Source: Euryodendron excelsum (taxonomy: Eukaryota; Streptophyta; Magnoliopsida; Ericales; Pentaphylacaceae). From it: a stretch of DNA of 64,000 nucleotides. The notes beneath the pieces were generated by a model that did not search any database, was not told where the DNA came from, and saw only the letters and a program-made list of their open reading frames with translations. Location: assembly GCA_033060915.1 (NCBI GenBank), contig CM065379.1, forward strand, positions 38,232,818-38,296,817, written 5' to 3'. A program made the translations under genes and the position numbers. Within the stretch, counting starts at the first letter, position 1. The number at the start of each line of letters is the position of its first letter. Positions 24,217 through 36,080 of this stretch are shown piece by piece.

Positions 24217-24789
24217 CAAAATAATTTAAAAAAACATTTCTTTGCCAGACAAGGAAAACTAATGCATAAATGAAGGTGTCTTATGTACTTGAACTTTCAC
24301 GTAGTGAAAACACATCAAAGTTAACAAGAATTGCATAGTAGGCAAGCTTTAAACTAGTGATCCTACATAGTTAACTGGACATGTTTCACACAAATTTTTT
24401 TCTCTTCAGGCAAATTTATGAAAGCCGACACGTGGATTGGCCTTGTGTCTATATCTTGTTTCATGAGCGCTCTAGAAACTGCTCGAGTCATCATAGAAGG
24501 CGGCACCACCTTTGACACTCATATAAGTAGACTTATCTGAAGTGTTCCAGTAACTTTAACACTCCAATACAATCTATTACAAGCCTATTAAGAGTATATT
24601 GCTCAGCCTTACCTTTATACATTACTAGGACTAAGCACTTTTTTCTCGGGATGAAAAATGTGTATAGTGCGTGTAGTCACTACATCTAATGTACTTTGAC
24701 TCATTGAACTCAAGACTTGATATTTCAAGTGTTGAGTCGAGTTTCCATTAGTGGTAACTATTCATTTGGGCTAAAAATCCATCCCCATG

Positions 24790-25390
24790 GATGTTCTCCA
24801 TCAAATTCCTTACAAATCCTTTTAGTTAGTGAATCTACGTGCCATGTTCTGGCACGATTCCATAAAAGCAATAGTAATTACTAATTACTCTATTAGTGAG
24901 CAGTTGTCTCACATACCCAAGTCTTAGGCCATGCCTAGACTTATCAATATAAATTTTGGTTATGAGCCCATGATAATGTAGTCTTATTATCACAATGTAG
25001 AAATACAAGCAAAATAAAAATTTGCTATAACAAATTCCTAGACCACTTTACCTTTTTGTTACAAAAAACCAAACCTACAAACACAGCCACCATGGCAAAG
25101 TTTGTAATAAAAATTTATTTCTTGAAACTTAGGAAATTACTCCTTCACCAAGAATAAAAATTCATTCACAGATTGATGTACGATCATTCTGCTCAGCTAT
25201 CTAATTAGTGTCAATGTATCTCTTCAAAATTGTAGGATACCCACTATAACATAAATAATAGTCTATGGTTCCTTTGGAATATTTTAAAATTCTAGTTACA
25301 ATATTCCAATAAATAATGCTAGGTAAATGTACTATGTTTACCGACCGCACAAGCAATATCAGATTGTACGCACGTCATAGCACACAGCAA
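24790..25390 (-). pseudogene. copia IV RT end and RNase H remnant
   Basis: Read on the minus strand across several frames, the pieces appear in copia order. First comes the LTR-retroelement signature around 25345-25385 (close to RTDIAYAVGR). Next is a RILKYLKGT-like piece with many changes, then GYPTILKRYIDTN and NDRTS followed by IFILGEGVIS. Last is KSRHGLRLGYVRQL with DSLTKRICKEF near 24805-24840. Stops fall at places where relatives have Trp (after YIDTN, before IFILGE, after GVIS). This identifies the element but gives no product. Confidence 0.72.
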
Positions 25391-26933
25391 TGACCAATTA
25401 CTCTAGTATATTTTAATTGATCAATAGCTCTACCAATTTAGGATACAATGTTATAAATTATTGGAAAACATTCCACCATGTCTAAAAATGCGTATAATGC
25501 TAAATTCCATTTCATACCATGCTCACATATCAATACAAATTTGCATACTTCAGTAATAACTTCAAAAATGGAATTCTCCCATGAAAGGTGATACAACTAC
25601 AAAAATGGCAACCATAATTTCTAATGCAGTGAGATATGGTATAACATAATAGCATATGCTATATAGGCAAATATGCAATTAATTTAGAACTTTTTAATTA
25701 AAAAAAAAAGATTCAGCAAATAGAAATTTAAATTCTAAATGCAATGGTAAAAACCACATAAAAATAAATAATAAAAAAAAAACAGATAGCATCCCACAGG
25801 CCAGCACGTGCGCACACGCACCCATAGGGACATGTGGGCTTACATTGGTTTATAGCCTAGTATGTGCCAAACACTGGATTATAACCAAGATAATAATATG
25901 AGACTGTTTTAAGATCAATGTAACCGTTGCCAACAACTATAACAGATAACAGAGCAACTATAACAGGTAACGGAACCGAATGCAAGAAATTTTGATTCTG
26001 AAAAAGAACAGCACAAAAAAGAAAACTTATCCCGCTAAACCATGTGATTCGAATACACTGCAAGGACAATGGGCAAAGCGCCAAAACATTGCATCGTTTA
26101 TGCATCTATATGCAAAATCGAATTGGCCCAAACTGCTTTTCTATGCGTGTTCATTGCATCGTCCATGAAGGATTGTGTATTTTCCACACCATTCCCTGGC
26201 AGTCTTTTACAGTGCAAGTGCAACTATCTCAAGCGATGCAAGCTTTCAACTTTGATCATGGTTCTGCTTTGCTGGTCATGTCGGCCCCACAGTATGCTGC
26301 ACACGCATATGGGTATAATAATGAACAAGAACTGTTCATTGCCTCCTTCCTTTGAGGCAAATTTCAAACAGATTTAGGTAAAAATTTGAAACCCCCATAT
26401 CTCTCAAAATACGTAACCAGTAAATACAAATGATATGTCCATGGACAGGTATTGGAAAATAGAATCCAATCATACCAGTTTCATAGCATGAAACTCGGTG
26501 TACAAAGAGAACATACCCAACAAATACCCAACAAAATTCTGTATTTTGCAACTTGAGTTATAATTCTCTGCTAAATCATAAGACTTTTGGCCACTTTAAC
26601 CATATATGCTTGGGCACCAAGACGCTATAGTTTGGCCATCCCATAGGGTTTGTCCCATATGCCATTAATACAAAATTCAAAACTTCTTCTCATTTTGAAA
26701 ATAAAAGACAATACATTCAGCTCTGTCTAATGCGTCTATTCCAACAAATGCATAAACACATTGGTTATGGCTTAGATGCCAATAAAGGAATTGAAAATTA
26801 ATGCCAATTGAAAACGTACCTCTATCGCTTTGAAAATAGAACATCATACCCGTTCTTCTTCCTCTGAAAATTGGATTCATCTAACATTCAAATAATTCTT
26901 ATAGATGAAATCATATTAATATCCTTTTAAGAT
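25391..26933 (-). other. Interior of copia IV, unrecognised
   Basis: This should hold earlier pol and gag on the minus strand. I cannot recognise any domain in the six frames. The short ORFs here look like chance. Confidence 0.5.
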
Positions 26934-27524
26934 TGTTAGTGCAAATTTTTGTAGAAGAAGAAGATGATGAACAATTGCTTCAAGACACGATAAAATATCG
27001 TTTTTCTTAAAACAATATTTACCCCTACCAATTCAGTGAATCTGGTGTGCACCGGGTTAATAGCGAATTGCCTCCAAGATACAATGAAGCCCAAAATAAT
27101 CTGTAATCTAACTGCGTTTTGCACAAACGAAGTCAGAATTGAATATCTTCAGATTTTGCAAGTCTGCCAAAAATCTAGAATTCTATTTCTGTAGTAAACA
27201 AATTCTAGCAATGATGAACATAAAGAATAATAATAAACCTTCTATATAGAGAAATTAATCCATAAAAACATCTATATTATCTGCCTCTAATGGTCTAATA
27301 AAATTACCATTATATAGACTCAAATGTGCCTATTCGAAATAGGTGTGCTCATTAGAATTCAAATATTCTAACCTCTATTTTCACATTTAAATGTGGTCAT
27401 CCAATCATACCTTTACAACTTAGCGGTAATAATTGCACCTCTCTAAAATCTAAAAGCTTTGACTAAAAAATATCCATTTTGAAAACATATAACTATACTA
27501 CATATTTTCAAAATATTTCCAACA
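26934..27524 (-). repeat. 5' LTR of copia IV
   Basis: 591 bp, equal in length to the partner at 23610-24200, with scattered substitutions. Confidence 0.94.
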
Positions 27525-27657
27525 CTCCTTGCTTGTCTGAAATTAGTGGGTTTGATGATGGGTTTGCATTTGGTCGATAATAGGGGTTACGGGTGTATGT
27601 ATACATATAGAGATTATAGAAAGTTTTGAGGAGAGCGAAGGTGGGGCTGTCTAAGCA

Positions 27658-27996
27658 GCAAAGTTTTAATGGTTTGTTTTCTTTGATTGCAGCATAATTT
27701 CCTGTCTGTTACATAGTCAAAGAGATTACATCATCTCAGTGTGATACTGCTAACAATTTCCATGGACAAAGACTGAATGTCGCATTGATACCCGGCAGAC
27801 ATGGCACACCCCTGCTAAAAATCTTGTGTATCCTTCCCTTTTTTTCATTTAGCAGTTTCTCATTCCTCCTTGCTTGTCTGAAATTACTGGGTCTGATGAT
27901 GGGTTTGCACTTGGTCGATAATAGGGGTTACAGGTGTATGTACACATATAGAGATTATAGAAAGTTTTGAGGAGAGCAAAGGTCGGGCTGTCTAAG
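27658..27996. repeat. Second, uninterrupted unit of the ~340 bp tandem duplication
   Basis: Close copy of 23396-23609 plus 27530-27657. No coding function recognised. Confidence 0.92.
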
Positions 27997-28345
27997 TTTC
28001 CCAGGCCACCTGTTTGTCAATGAAATCCTCCCCTCCCCTCCCACCCCAAAAGAAGAAGAACAACAAAATGTGTAAAAAAAAATAATAAGCTATTTTTCTA
28101 GTGAGAGAAATCAAAGTGAGAATGTGAAAAAGGAATTTAGTGGGTTAGATAGAGTGCAATAGATAGGAAATTAAAATAAAGATAAGGGTAATTTACACTT
28201 TTAACTTGGATTCTTAACCCTGTCAACATTTTGCACTTTATTCTTGACCACAAGGGGTGTTATTGTAGGTTTATAAAGTGCAAGGGGTGTATGTAATTTT
28301 TGATTTAATAACAAGAGGTAAAGTGAAATTAATCCTAAAAATTTT

Positions 28346-30850
28346 ATATATACACAGTGAGTCCTGCTTATTTTTTGCCTAAGAAACAAGTAGTTTGTTA
28401 TTTTTTTTCAATATTTTGATGAGGTAGAGTAGAAATTAGTTTCATTTTTTATACAAAAATTTAGTCTTGCATGCTAATATATTTTTTATGCTTAAATTCA
28501 GAAATATGTGTGTAAATAAAACTTAAAAGATAATGAGAGTAATGCTATACAAACCTAATTTTGGTACAAATTTTTCATAAAGAATGATGAGCTATTTGTT
28601 ATTCATTCATTTTAAATTAAAAAAATTTATTATTTTGTCCCCTATTTTAAAAAATATCTCAATCATGTCATTCTAGCTAATAGACTTTTTTTTTTTAAAA
28701 TTACGTATACATGAGACTTTTGATATAAACAGGTAAAACTTTTATATTTCGTATTTCAGCACTCCAATATAAAATCCTGCTTCCACCCTGTATGTGTGTG
28801 TTGGCTTTACATTTCATCTGCTTGAAGTCCACTGCATCAGTACTCTTCAATGGCTGCCTGACTGTGAAAGATGCCTACTGCAGTGAATTTTCTTCCGAGG
28901 GCACCGTATCAGGAGGAACTCTGAGGAAATTCGCTTGTTCCAAATATTTAATTTCTTTTTCCCGTTGTTGGATTCTGAGAGTTAACATATGACGACATCA
29001 TTTAGGAAATGCACTGTTTAATATTGAGTATGAAGTGCCATACAAATAAATAAATTGTATAGAAACCAATACAGAATCACGTGTAAAGGAAAAAAGCATT
29101 AGCATGATCCGGTTTTGCAGTTGTTACAAAGGGTTGTGTTGTACTGTCATGAGTCATGACGGCAGTAGACGAGTTGAGCTGAGGTGAATAATAAGTTATT
29201 TAAATTTAATTTAAAAATTTTAACGAAATTAAAAATATGTTTAATTTTAATTTATTTAACTTTTAAACTAATCACGAGTTGAACTTAAAAAATTAATAAA
29301 ATTTAAAATGTGTTTAAATTTGACTTGTTTAAATAACGAGTCGATCTCAAACGAGTTTTTAACGAACCGAACTCAAACCGAGTTTAAGTATTTTGTTTGT
29401 TTTATAACCCTAACCGTCATCAATTTTTTTCACATCTAATCTAATACTTCCAAAAATATGAAATTATTAGTTGATTAATATGAAAAGTAACCAGATTAAA
29501 GTTCTTCCGATCCAATTGAATTTTTTAAATGAAATCTCATTAGATGAATTAAATTTTAAAAAATGTCACAGCCACCCATTATTGTCACTTGACAAACCAC
29601 TCTCTCCTATTGGCTATTGCTATTAACCCGTCCTTGTGCTGACAGGTTTGTCTTGTCCTACTTTTTTGGACTAGGCTTAAGAAAGTAGCAAGTAGATTTC
29701 ATCCTCTACGTAGCTTCAAACTTTTCTGAAACCACTAAGGCCGTTTCGTATAGTTTTTTATCAAATTTTTTTGAAGTTTATAAATGAAAAAGTTTAAGTT
29801 TTTTTATTTGTTTATTTTTTTATTTTATTTTAGTAAAAGATAAATAAAAAAATAAAACTAAAAAACTAAAAAAAATTTAATTTTTTACTTACAAACTAAA
29901 AAAAAGCTAAACAAAATATCGGTACCAAACGGGCCGAATAAATATGTATATCTATTTAAAAACTGTTTAACATTGTATTTGCATCAAAAATATAAAAATA
30001 AAAAATAAAAAAGTCAGAAAAAAATAATAAAAATACTTTTTTTTACGTTATCTTTTCTCTTTTTTATGTTTTGATTACCTATTCTTTTAATAAATTCAAG
30101 TTTCAAACATAATATTAATGAATTTCTTTTTTTTTTTTGGCATTTCCTATTCTCCCTTAATGGCAAAACATCAAAACGGTGTGGTCATAACTTTGATTTG
30201 AGCTACACTGATATATATCTATTTGAAGTGTGGATAATTCAGATTAAACTATGTTTTTAATTGAGAATTTGTTGTGGGAAGCAAACACTGTATATATCAT
30301 AAAATAGTTCTAGAGTGATTTTCTGCTGTTGACTAGTGAGAAAATGTTGAAATAAAATAATAGAGTAGTCCTATATATAAATTAATTTTTTAATCTATTT
30401 TTTTACTTACAAGACACAATGTAATGGGGTCCATTCACTTGTATCTTGTGGGTAAAAAATTGATTTTTGTTCAACATTTTTCACAGTAATATGCTTTCAC
30501 AATCCCATGAATCAATTAACAAAAGAAACGAAGCAGAAAAGAAAAAGGAAAAGATATCAAGAGAAATAAATTTGATATATATATATATATATATATATTG
30601 TTTTTCTTTTTGAAAATGAAAATTCTGAAATAAATACCTAGTAATTTTATTTTCCTTATTTTTTTTCCCAAAATCCACACATAAGATGGGGAAAGGAGTA
30701 CCTGGAATGGATAATGTAAATAAAAAATATAACGCTGTCTAATGTTCGTGAGGGTTCCTAAAAACAGTCCACAACTTCTATAAATCAAAACCCTACTTGG
30801 AAGATACTTCTCTTGGTACAACTATCAAAAGAGAACTACAGAAGAGGCAA
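28346..30850. other. AT-rich spacer
   Basis: Outside the foldback MITE at 29739-29935 I see only AT-rich DNA, short T runs and a TA run at 30575-30597. A 66-codon frame at 28792-28992 is somewhat GC-richer but matches nothing I know. Confidence 0.6.
29739..29935. repeat. Foldback MITE, 197 bp
   Basis: The ends are inverted (GGCCGTTTCGTATAG on the left, complement of the right GGCCCGTTTGGTACC). The interior is A-rich on one side and T-rich on the other, so most of the element can fold into one hairpin. No ORF. Confidence 0.75.
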
Positions 30851-30852
30851 CA

Positions 30853-30860
30853 TATATAAA
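30853..30860 (+). promoter_or_regulatory. Candidate TATA box of the GDSL pseudogene
   Basis: TATATAAA about 255 bases before the ATG at 31117, a plausible place for a plant core promoter. Confidence 0.4.
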
Positions 30861-31027
30861 CAGAAAAAACCTAACCTTAGTTGGATTGGAATTCTACCCT
30901 ACTACTCATGGTAATAGGACTTCCTAAACAGAACACAACTTGGAATGCAAACTTACTATAAATTAACCCACTGGCATACGCCATAGTCACAATAGATATT
31001 ACACCAAAGCCTTACGTAGTTTCTGTG

Positions 31028-31051
31028 TAGCAGCAGCAGCAGCAGCAGCAG
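31028..31051. repeat. (AGC)n microsatellite in the GDSL leader
   Basis: Eight AGC units, about 65 bases before the start codon. Confidence 0.95.
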
Positions 31052-31116
31052 CTTCGTTATTACAAAAAAGACAACACTGAGATTTTGTGATTAGAAAATT
31101 TCTCTGTTATTAAGCA

Positions 31117-31408
31117 ATGGCCACCAACCGAAAAGTAATATTTTTGGTTATATTAACACTCATTTCCCTTCTTCTTCTTCTACCTCCTCATCCCGGTGAT
31201 GCCCATCCACTCAAGATTTGTGGGTTTGATCACATATAAAAACTTGGAGACTCAATCTCAGATACCCGCAACTTGATCCGCGAGAGTCCAATTGGTGCTT
31301 CCACTGCCTTCGGCAAGGTTCCATATGGAGAGACATTCTTCAATAACGCGAACGGTCGTTGCTCAAATGGCCTACTATTGATCGACTACTTTGGTACGTA
31401 ATCTTTTT

Positions 31409-31443
<35 letters not shown>

Positions 31444-33365
31444 TTTTTTGGGTTCTAGTCTTAGACCATCCCTCCTGTTCCTTCTTTATCACATCCTCTT
31501 GAATATATCAAAATTTCAAGTCATCTGTTGCAGCAGCTTTTTTTTTTTTGGTTCTGCTTTTCCCATGGTTTTTTCTTTACTGCCTAAAAATCTTGAGGCA
31601 CTGTGGTTACTGTTCTCATCTCCGTGCCGGCAGAAGTACCAGTGGTTAACTATGTGACTTTCTACCCGTTAGAACTCTTTTGAAGAGATTTCTGAGGAGT
31701 TGAGAGAGAGAAAAGACAGAGAAAGAGACCAGCCCTGGTTCCTGTAAAAGAACATTTTTTCAAATACCACTGTAAGTGATTCTGCTATTTCACAATTACC
31801 TGTCAGACTGTTTATGTACTGTGTGTGTCCATATATATATATATATATGTATATGTACGTATGCATTATATTGGTGCTACATTAGGATAAAATCCTTTTT
31901 AACTAAAGTAGGATCCTGCACCCTTTGCACAGGAATAAAAAAAAAAACAAATCTATCTTATTAATTTCAATTAATTATTGGCATCCGGCTATATATTCAT
32001 GCAAAGATTTTTAGGCTTCATGTTAACTGGAATCACGCGTATCATAATCTTATTAATTTGGATGAAACTTGATCTCAGTACAGCACATTAGTAGGCTAAA
32101 TCATGTTATATATTGTTACATGGATCTAGAATCGACATAATCAGTCATGCAATTTTTGTGTACCCTAGCCAGGCCATTAGATTTTCTGCTTCGTGTGGGA
32201 CCAAATTACTAAATTGTTTAAGTTAATTATTCAGTGAAGCTAATATATCTCTTTTGGGTAATTTTTTATGTATAGGTCCCTGAATTGGCATTACATTGTG
32301 CAATTCAACAGCTATGGCAGCCGGACTTCCGTTTCTCAATCCCTATATGAATACTACGGGGACTTCAAGCATGGGGCAAATTTTGCAGTTGCCGGCTCTA
32401 CCGCATTGCCAGTGGATCTTCTAGCCAAAAAGAGCATTTCAACTTTGGTGACTAATAGTTCACTGAATGTACAATTAGATTGGCTATCCTTATGCTATAC
32501 CAAGAGCGGTTTGTGATTTTGAAAATAATTAATTATTAACTTCTTATAAACAATTTTTCTATTAACCTGGTTATGTTTAATTTACAGATTGCGTGGACAA
32601 GCTTAAGAACTCTCTTTTTATATGGTTGGTGAGATTGGAGGGAATGATTATAATTATGCACTGTTGGAAGGTAAAACCACTGACGAGATTAAGAGCATTG
32701 TACCTAGATGTTGTCAGTGTTGTACAGAATGCTGTCAGAGTAAATTTTTTTAGTAATCACTATATTTTTCATCAAGCTTAATTTGAAGTATTTTTCTTCT
32801 AATTACCACCAAATTTAATTCTAATTCTCTTATATGGGTTGCAGAGGATCATTCGATACGGTGCTGTTCGAGTGGTTGTACCCAGCAATTTTCCGATAGG
32901 TTGTTTCCCTATCTATTTGACAGCATTCCAGACCAACAACTCAGCTGCCTATGATGACCATCACTGCCTGAACCAATTAAACGACTTTTCGATGTATCAA
33001 AACGAGCACCTAAAACAAGCCATAGAAGAGCGGAAACACGAGCACCCTCATACAGTCATCGTATATGGTGATTACTACAACGCCTTTGGGGCGCTTTTCG
33101 AAAGTGCCCAACATCTTGGTGAGTCTACCTACACTACGCTTCACAACACAATTTTCTAGTAGAGATTTAGCCATCTTGCTGTGGTACTGGAGGTGATTAC
33201 AATTTCAGTCTTGCCAAGGGTTGTGGAGCTCCAGAGGTTCTTGTTTGTCCCAACCCTAATAAACACATCAGCTGGGATGGAGTTCATTTGACTCAAAAGT
33301 CATACAAGATCATGGCAGGATGGCTCATCCATGACATCTTGCCCATGCTCCAATGCACTCTTTAG
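31117..33365 (+). pseudogene. GDSL esterase/lipase pseudogene, four exons
   Basis: Plant GDSL lipases are secreted Ser hydrolases of esters. Exons: 31117-31393, 32312-32508, 32588-32739, 32845-33365, with GT/AG borders and introns at typical plant places. Exon 1 has a signal peptide (Leu-rich, residues 9-22) and block I GDSIS. Exon 3 has GGNDYN. Exon 4 has NFPIGCFPIY and YGDYYNAF, and ends with DGVHLT, which holds the catalytic Asp and His, then TAG. Defects: a TAA at 31237 just before GDSIS, a one-base loss in exon 2 near 32355, a frameshift in exon 3 near 32620, and loss of frame at 33120-33190 in exon 4. All key blocks survive in one frame or another, so the decay looks fairly recent. It is flanked by copies A and B but is not seen duplicated here. 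Confidence 0.9.
31410..31442. repeat. Poly(T) run in GDSL intron 1
   Basis: 33 consecutive T just after the exon 1 donor. Confidence 0.97.
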
Positions 33366-35479
33366 GTTGGTTTTTTTATCCCATTAAACTAGCATATGAT
33401 AGAGTTATCAGAAACTTGTATTCATCGGACTACTTCATTATTTTTTTAGTGAGTTATGACTGAAGTTTATACATGGTTTTTGTTAATCTGCTTTGATATA
33501 CAGATGCTTTTCGATTTCAGTTTTCCCACAAAAGCAGATAAATTACTTCTGCCCAGTTTCTCATTTGAGTGGAATAGAAAGTTTTTTGCACAATTCAAAA
33601 GTTGCGGTCTGTATTGGGAAGCTTCCACACAATTACAGCATCAAGAACTGGACAAATAGAACAGACTGAATTATTCTATTTTGAATTAACCAAATATCAG
33701 TTTCCATGAGAACGTAAACTCTAAAAAGTTTTGAGTTGTTTTAAGTGTTACCTCCAAACACATCTAATTTGGCTAATTTGAAAATGAACTAATTCCAGAA
33801 TGGCATAATTCATATATTTTGAACAACCAAACAGGCCATGATTGGTAAGCTTGAATGTAATGAAAACATCAGCATAATCTGGGAATTTAAAGAAAACAGT
33901 CCAACAATTTTTACAACTATATTCCTTTTCTTCCCGTAACCAAACATATATGTTGTTCCTATCGAACAAAACCATCAGCTTTATTCGCATCAATCTACTA
34001 TATAAATGTAGATGTGACCAGACCCTTTTTGATGAATCCATAATCAAGGACTAGTCAGTTATGATTTTAAATTAAGCAGTGAAAACAGACTAGTGCCAGA
34101 GTTGGGCTTCCACTTGTTTTGCATGATCCCTTTACCCGCCGGCAGTTATGCTTAAAGAAAGAAACACCTTTCTTCATTGCGCACAACTTAACACATGCAA
34201 ATGCAATCTTGCTTACAAAAATTAACTCAGTGGTCATCAAAATGCAGAGCTTAAAGTTTGATCAATGTAATACTGCTGAGATCTTTACCTTATTTACCCA
34301 TCTCAAGTAGTAATCCACCTTTCTTGAAAATCAAATTGTGGTTATCTCCTTGACTCCATCTGCTTCCGTGCACCTGATAATCTGATACTCATTAAGTTCT
34401 CATCTATTCCTTCCTAGAACAGTCAGAATCATGGATGAATTCAACAAAGACATTATTGAGTTGCAAAGAAAAATTATGGAAAGACGTGGAATAGGAATAA
34501 AACCTACTCACTCTTGGTGATCCATTTACTCCTGTCTAATCATTCCTTAATGCTAGGTTTGGATTCCAGATTTATCAAGGGAGAAAGAGAGGGAAAAGAG
34601 AAGGAAAAAAGGGATTTCAAATTCTTGCCTATTTTTTTTTTATGTTCTTTTACTCTCCACTTTCTCTCACAACCAAACATAAGATGTAATTTCATATCCT
34701 TTTCCCTTAACAAATCCGAAATCCAAACACAACGTTAGTCCTACCATGGTGGAAAGTGAAACAGTGCTTTTCTCTACTAAGCACAACATAAAACCACAAA
34801 GCATTGATATCTGCATAACAGACTGTAACCTCATCTGCACAACTCCCTCTTTAGCTGCAACGATAATAGATAAGTTTGGACTTAGAAGTAATGTCATGAC
34901 CTTCAATCTCTCTAGTATAAGTTTCAGGGCAGGAATTTTGTCAATTAGCTTGGTTCGAGTCCCCTCCTAAAAGTCCACAAGAAACCACTGGTGTTAATCC
35001 TCGGTATGGAGTCTATTTGTCCAAACAAAACACAGGACAAATGAATAGCTAGATATAGACCCAACTATGCAGTCCTAACCAATGTTACTAGAAAATGCTA
35101 ATACCTCAATTTATGTATTGAAACATACATTCCACAACATGGTACACTTACATTGCAAGACAATGAATTTAGCGATCGAAAGTGATTGTGAATTTTTTCC
35201 TAGTTATTTCCTTAAACGGTTACCTAAAGAGGAAAAAAAACCTAAATATAATGAACTAAAATTTAGGGAGGGTGGAGTTTTGGTGAGGCAATGTAAAAAA
35301 AAAAAAAAAGGAGCAATATGCTTCTAGAAATGCGCTTTTTAAATAATTAACTGGAAAAAAAACTAGATTTTATTTTACTGGTTGTCTAATTGTTAAAAAA
35401 AATTGCTCCATAAATCCCTTAAATTCAAATAGCATAATATACAAAAGGCTGCCCCTATAGCACCACATTTTAAAGCAGA
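33366..35479. other. Spacer between GDSL and KCS pseudogenes
   Basis: AT-rich, with a MITE at 34547-34739. I see no protein family in the short ORFs. Confidence 0.6.
34547..34739. repeat. MITE, 193 bp
   Basis: Inverted ends: TTAATGCTAGGTTTGGATTC on the left and CTAACGTTGTGTTTGGATTT on the complement of the right, continuing imperfectly for ~35 bases. TCC on both sides might be a 3 bp duplication. Confidence 0.65.
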
Positions 35480-36080
35480 TCCATGTTCCAAGTAACATAG
35501 GACCTAACTCATCTTGGGTCTAAACCAAGAGCTTACAAGTGTTTAATGCAGGAGCTAGATGATGAGGGGCGGGTGTCCCTCTCAAGAAAAATCCTGCAAG
35601 TAGCAAGAGAAGCACTGAAAACAAATATGGCTTTGCTAGGCTCCTTGGTTCTGCCATACTCGGGGCAAATCCAATATGGCTTATTACTAGGGTGGAAGAA
35701 TATCTGGCCCCTGCAAGGAAAAGGAGTTTTTATATACTGGATTTCAAAAAGGCATTTAAGCATTTATGTATTGATGCAGGGTATTCATGTACGACGAAAA
35801 GCAGTAAAAAACACGACCAAGGAGAAGCTAAAGTTGACCAGTAGAGATGTGGAAGCCTAAAAAATGATGCTATAGGTTTGGAAACACATCATCTTCGTCA
35901 ACTTGCTATTCACTTAGCAATCTTGATGCAAAAGGAAGGGTGAAAAACAGAGAAAAAAGTTTGGAAGCTGGCATTCGGGAGTGGGTTTAATTGTAATAGT
36001 GCTGTTTGGGACTGTATTTCAATGCTCAACCCAGATGGTTCAAGTGCCTGGTCAGACAGGAGATGCACCGGGATTTTTGT
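35480..36080 (+). pseudogene. 3-ketoacyl-CoA synthase (KCS) C-terminal fragment
   Basis: KCS enzymes condense malonyl-CoA with acyl-CoA in the ER to make very-long-chain fatty acids for wax. The pieces come in the family's order: GSKPRAYKCLMQE, then VSLSRKILQVAREALKTN (relatives: SLSKDLMAIAGEALKTN), then a frameshift, then ILDFKKAFKHLCIDAG (relatives: IPDFKLAFEHFCIHAG). Then FGNTSSSS after a TGA, then DAKGRVK, a further frameshift, and VWKLAFGSGFNCNSAVW. The catalytic His of CIHAG is Asp here, while the Asn in the final motif is kept. The N-terminal half with the catalytic Cys is not found upstream. It has no introns, but many KCS genes have few, so a processed copy is not proven. Confidence 0.85.

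Larger units (their letters stand above)
23610..27524 (-). mobile_element. Ty1/copia retrotransposon IV, decayed and internally deleted
   Basis: Two 591 bp LTRs enclose 2.7 kb, and a 5 bp duplication flanks them (CTCCC 23605-23609, CTCCT 27525-27529). The second unit of the host tandem duplication keeps the uninterrupted CATTCCTCCTTGCTTG. Orientation is minus: the purine tract GGTGGGAGATT on the minus strand lies just before the LTR at 24200, and an RNase H remnant reads on the minus strand. Much of gag, protease, integrase and RT is missing or unrecognisable. No convincing primer site is seen next to 26934. Confidence 0.92.
23396..27657. repeat. First unit of a ~340 bp tandem duplication, split by copia IV
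   Basis: 23396-23609 joined to 27530-27657 gives about 342 bases that match 27658-27996 closely throughout (GCAAAGTTTTAATGG to GGGCTGTCTAAG). The copia IV insertion interrupts this unit only, so the duplication came first. Confidence 0.9.
16515..28345. mobile_element. Inverted-repeat-bounded block, about 1.5 kb without its nested retroelements
   Basis: The left arm (about 16515-16730) and the complement of the right arm (about 28130-28345) match over ~200 bases. Shared landmarks are TTTTAGG(T/A)TTAATTTCACTTTA, ACATACA, CACTT.ATAAA and ACACCCCTTGTGG. Subtracting copia II and copia IV with their target duplications leaves about 1500 bases. The interior holds a GC-rich exon-like piece (23197-23424) and a ~340 bp tandem duplication. 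This could be a Mutator-like or foldback element that picked up gene sequence. No clean target duplication is visible at the ends. Two independent MITE insertions in opposite orientation are the alternative. Confidence 0.5.

Noticed and set aside
26044..26377. Overlapping ~100-codon ORFs inside copia IV
   Set aside because: They read opposite to the element and match no family.
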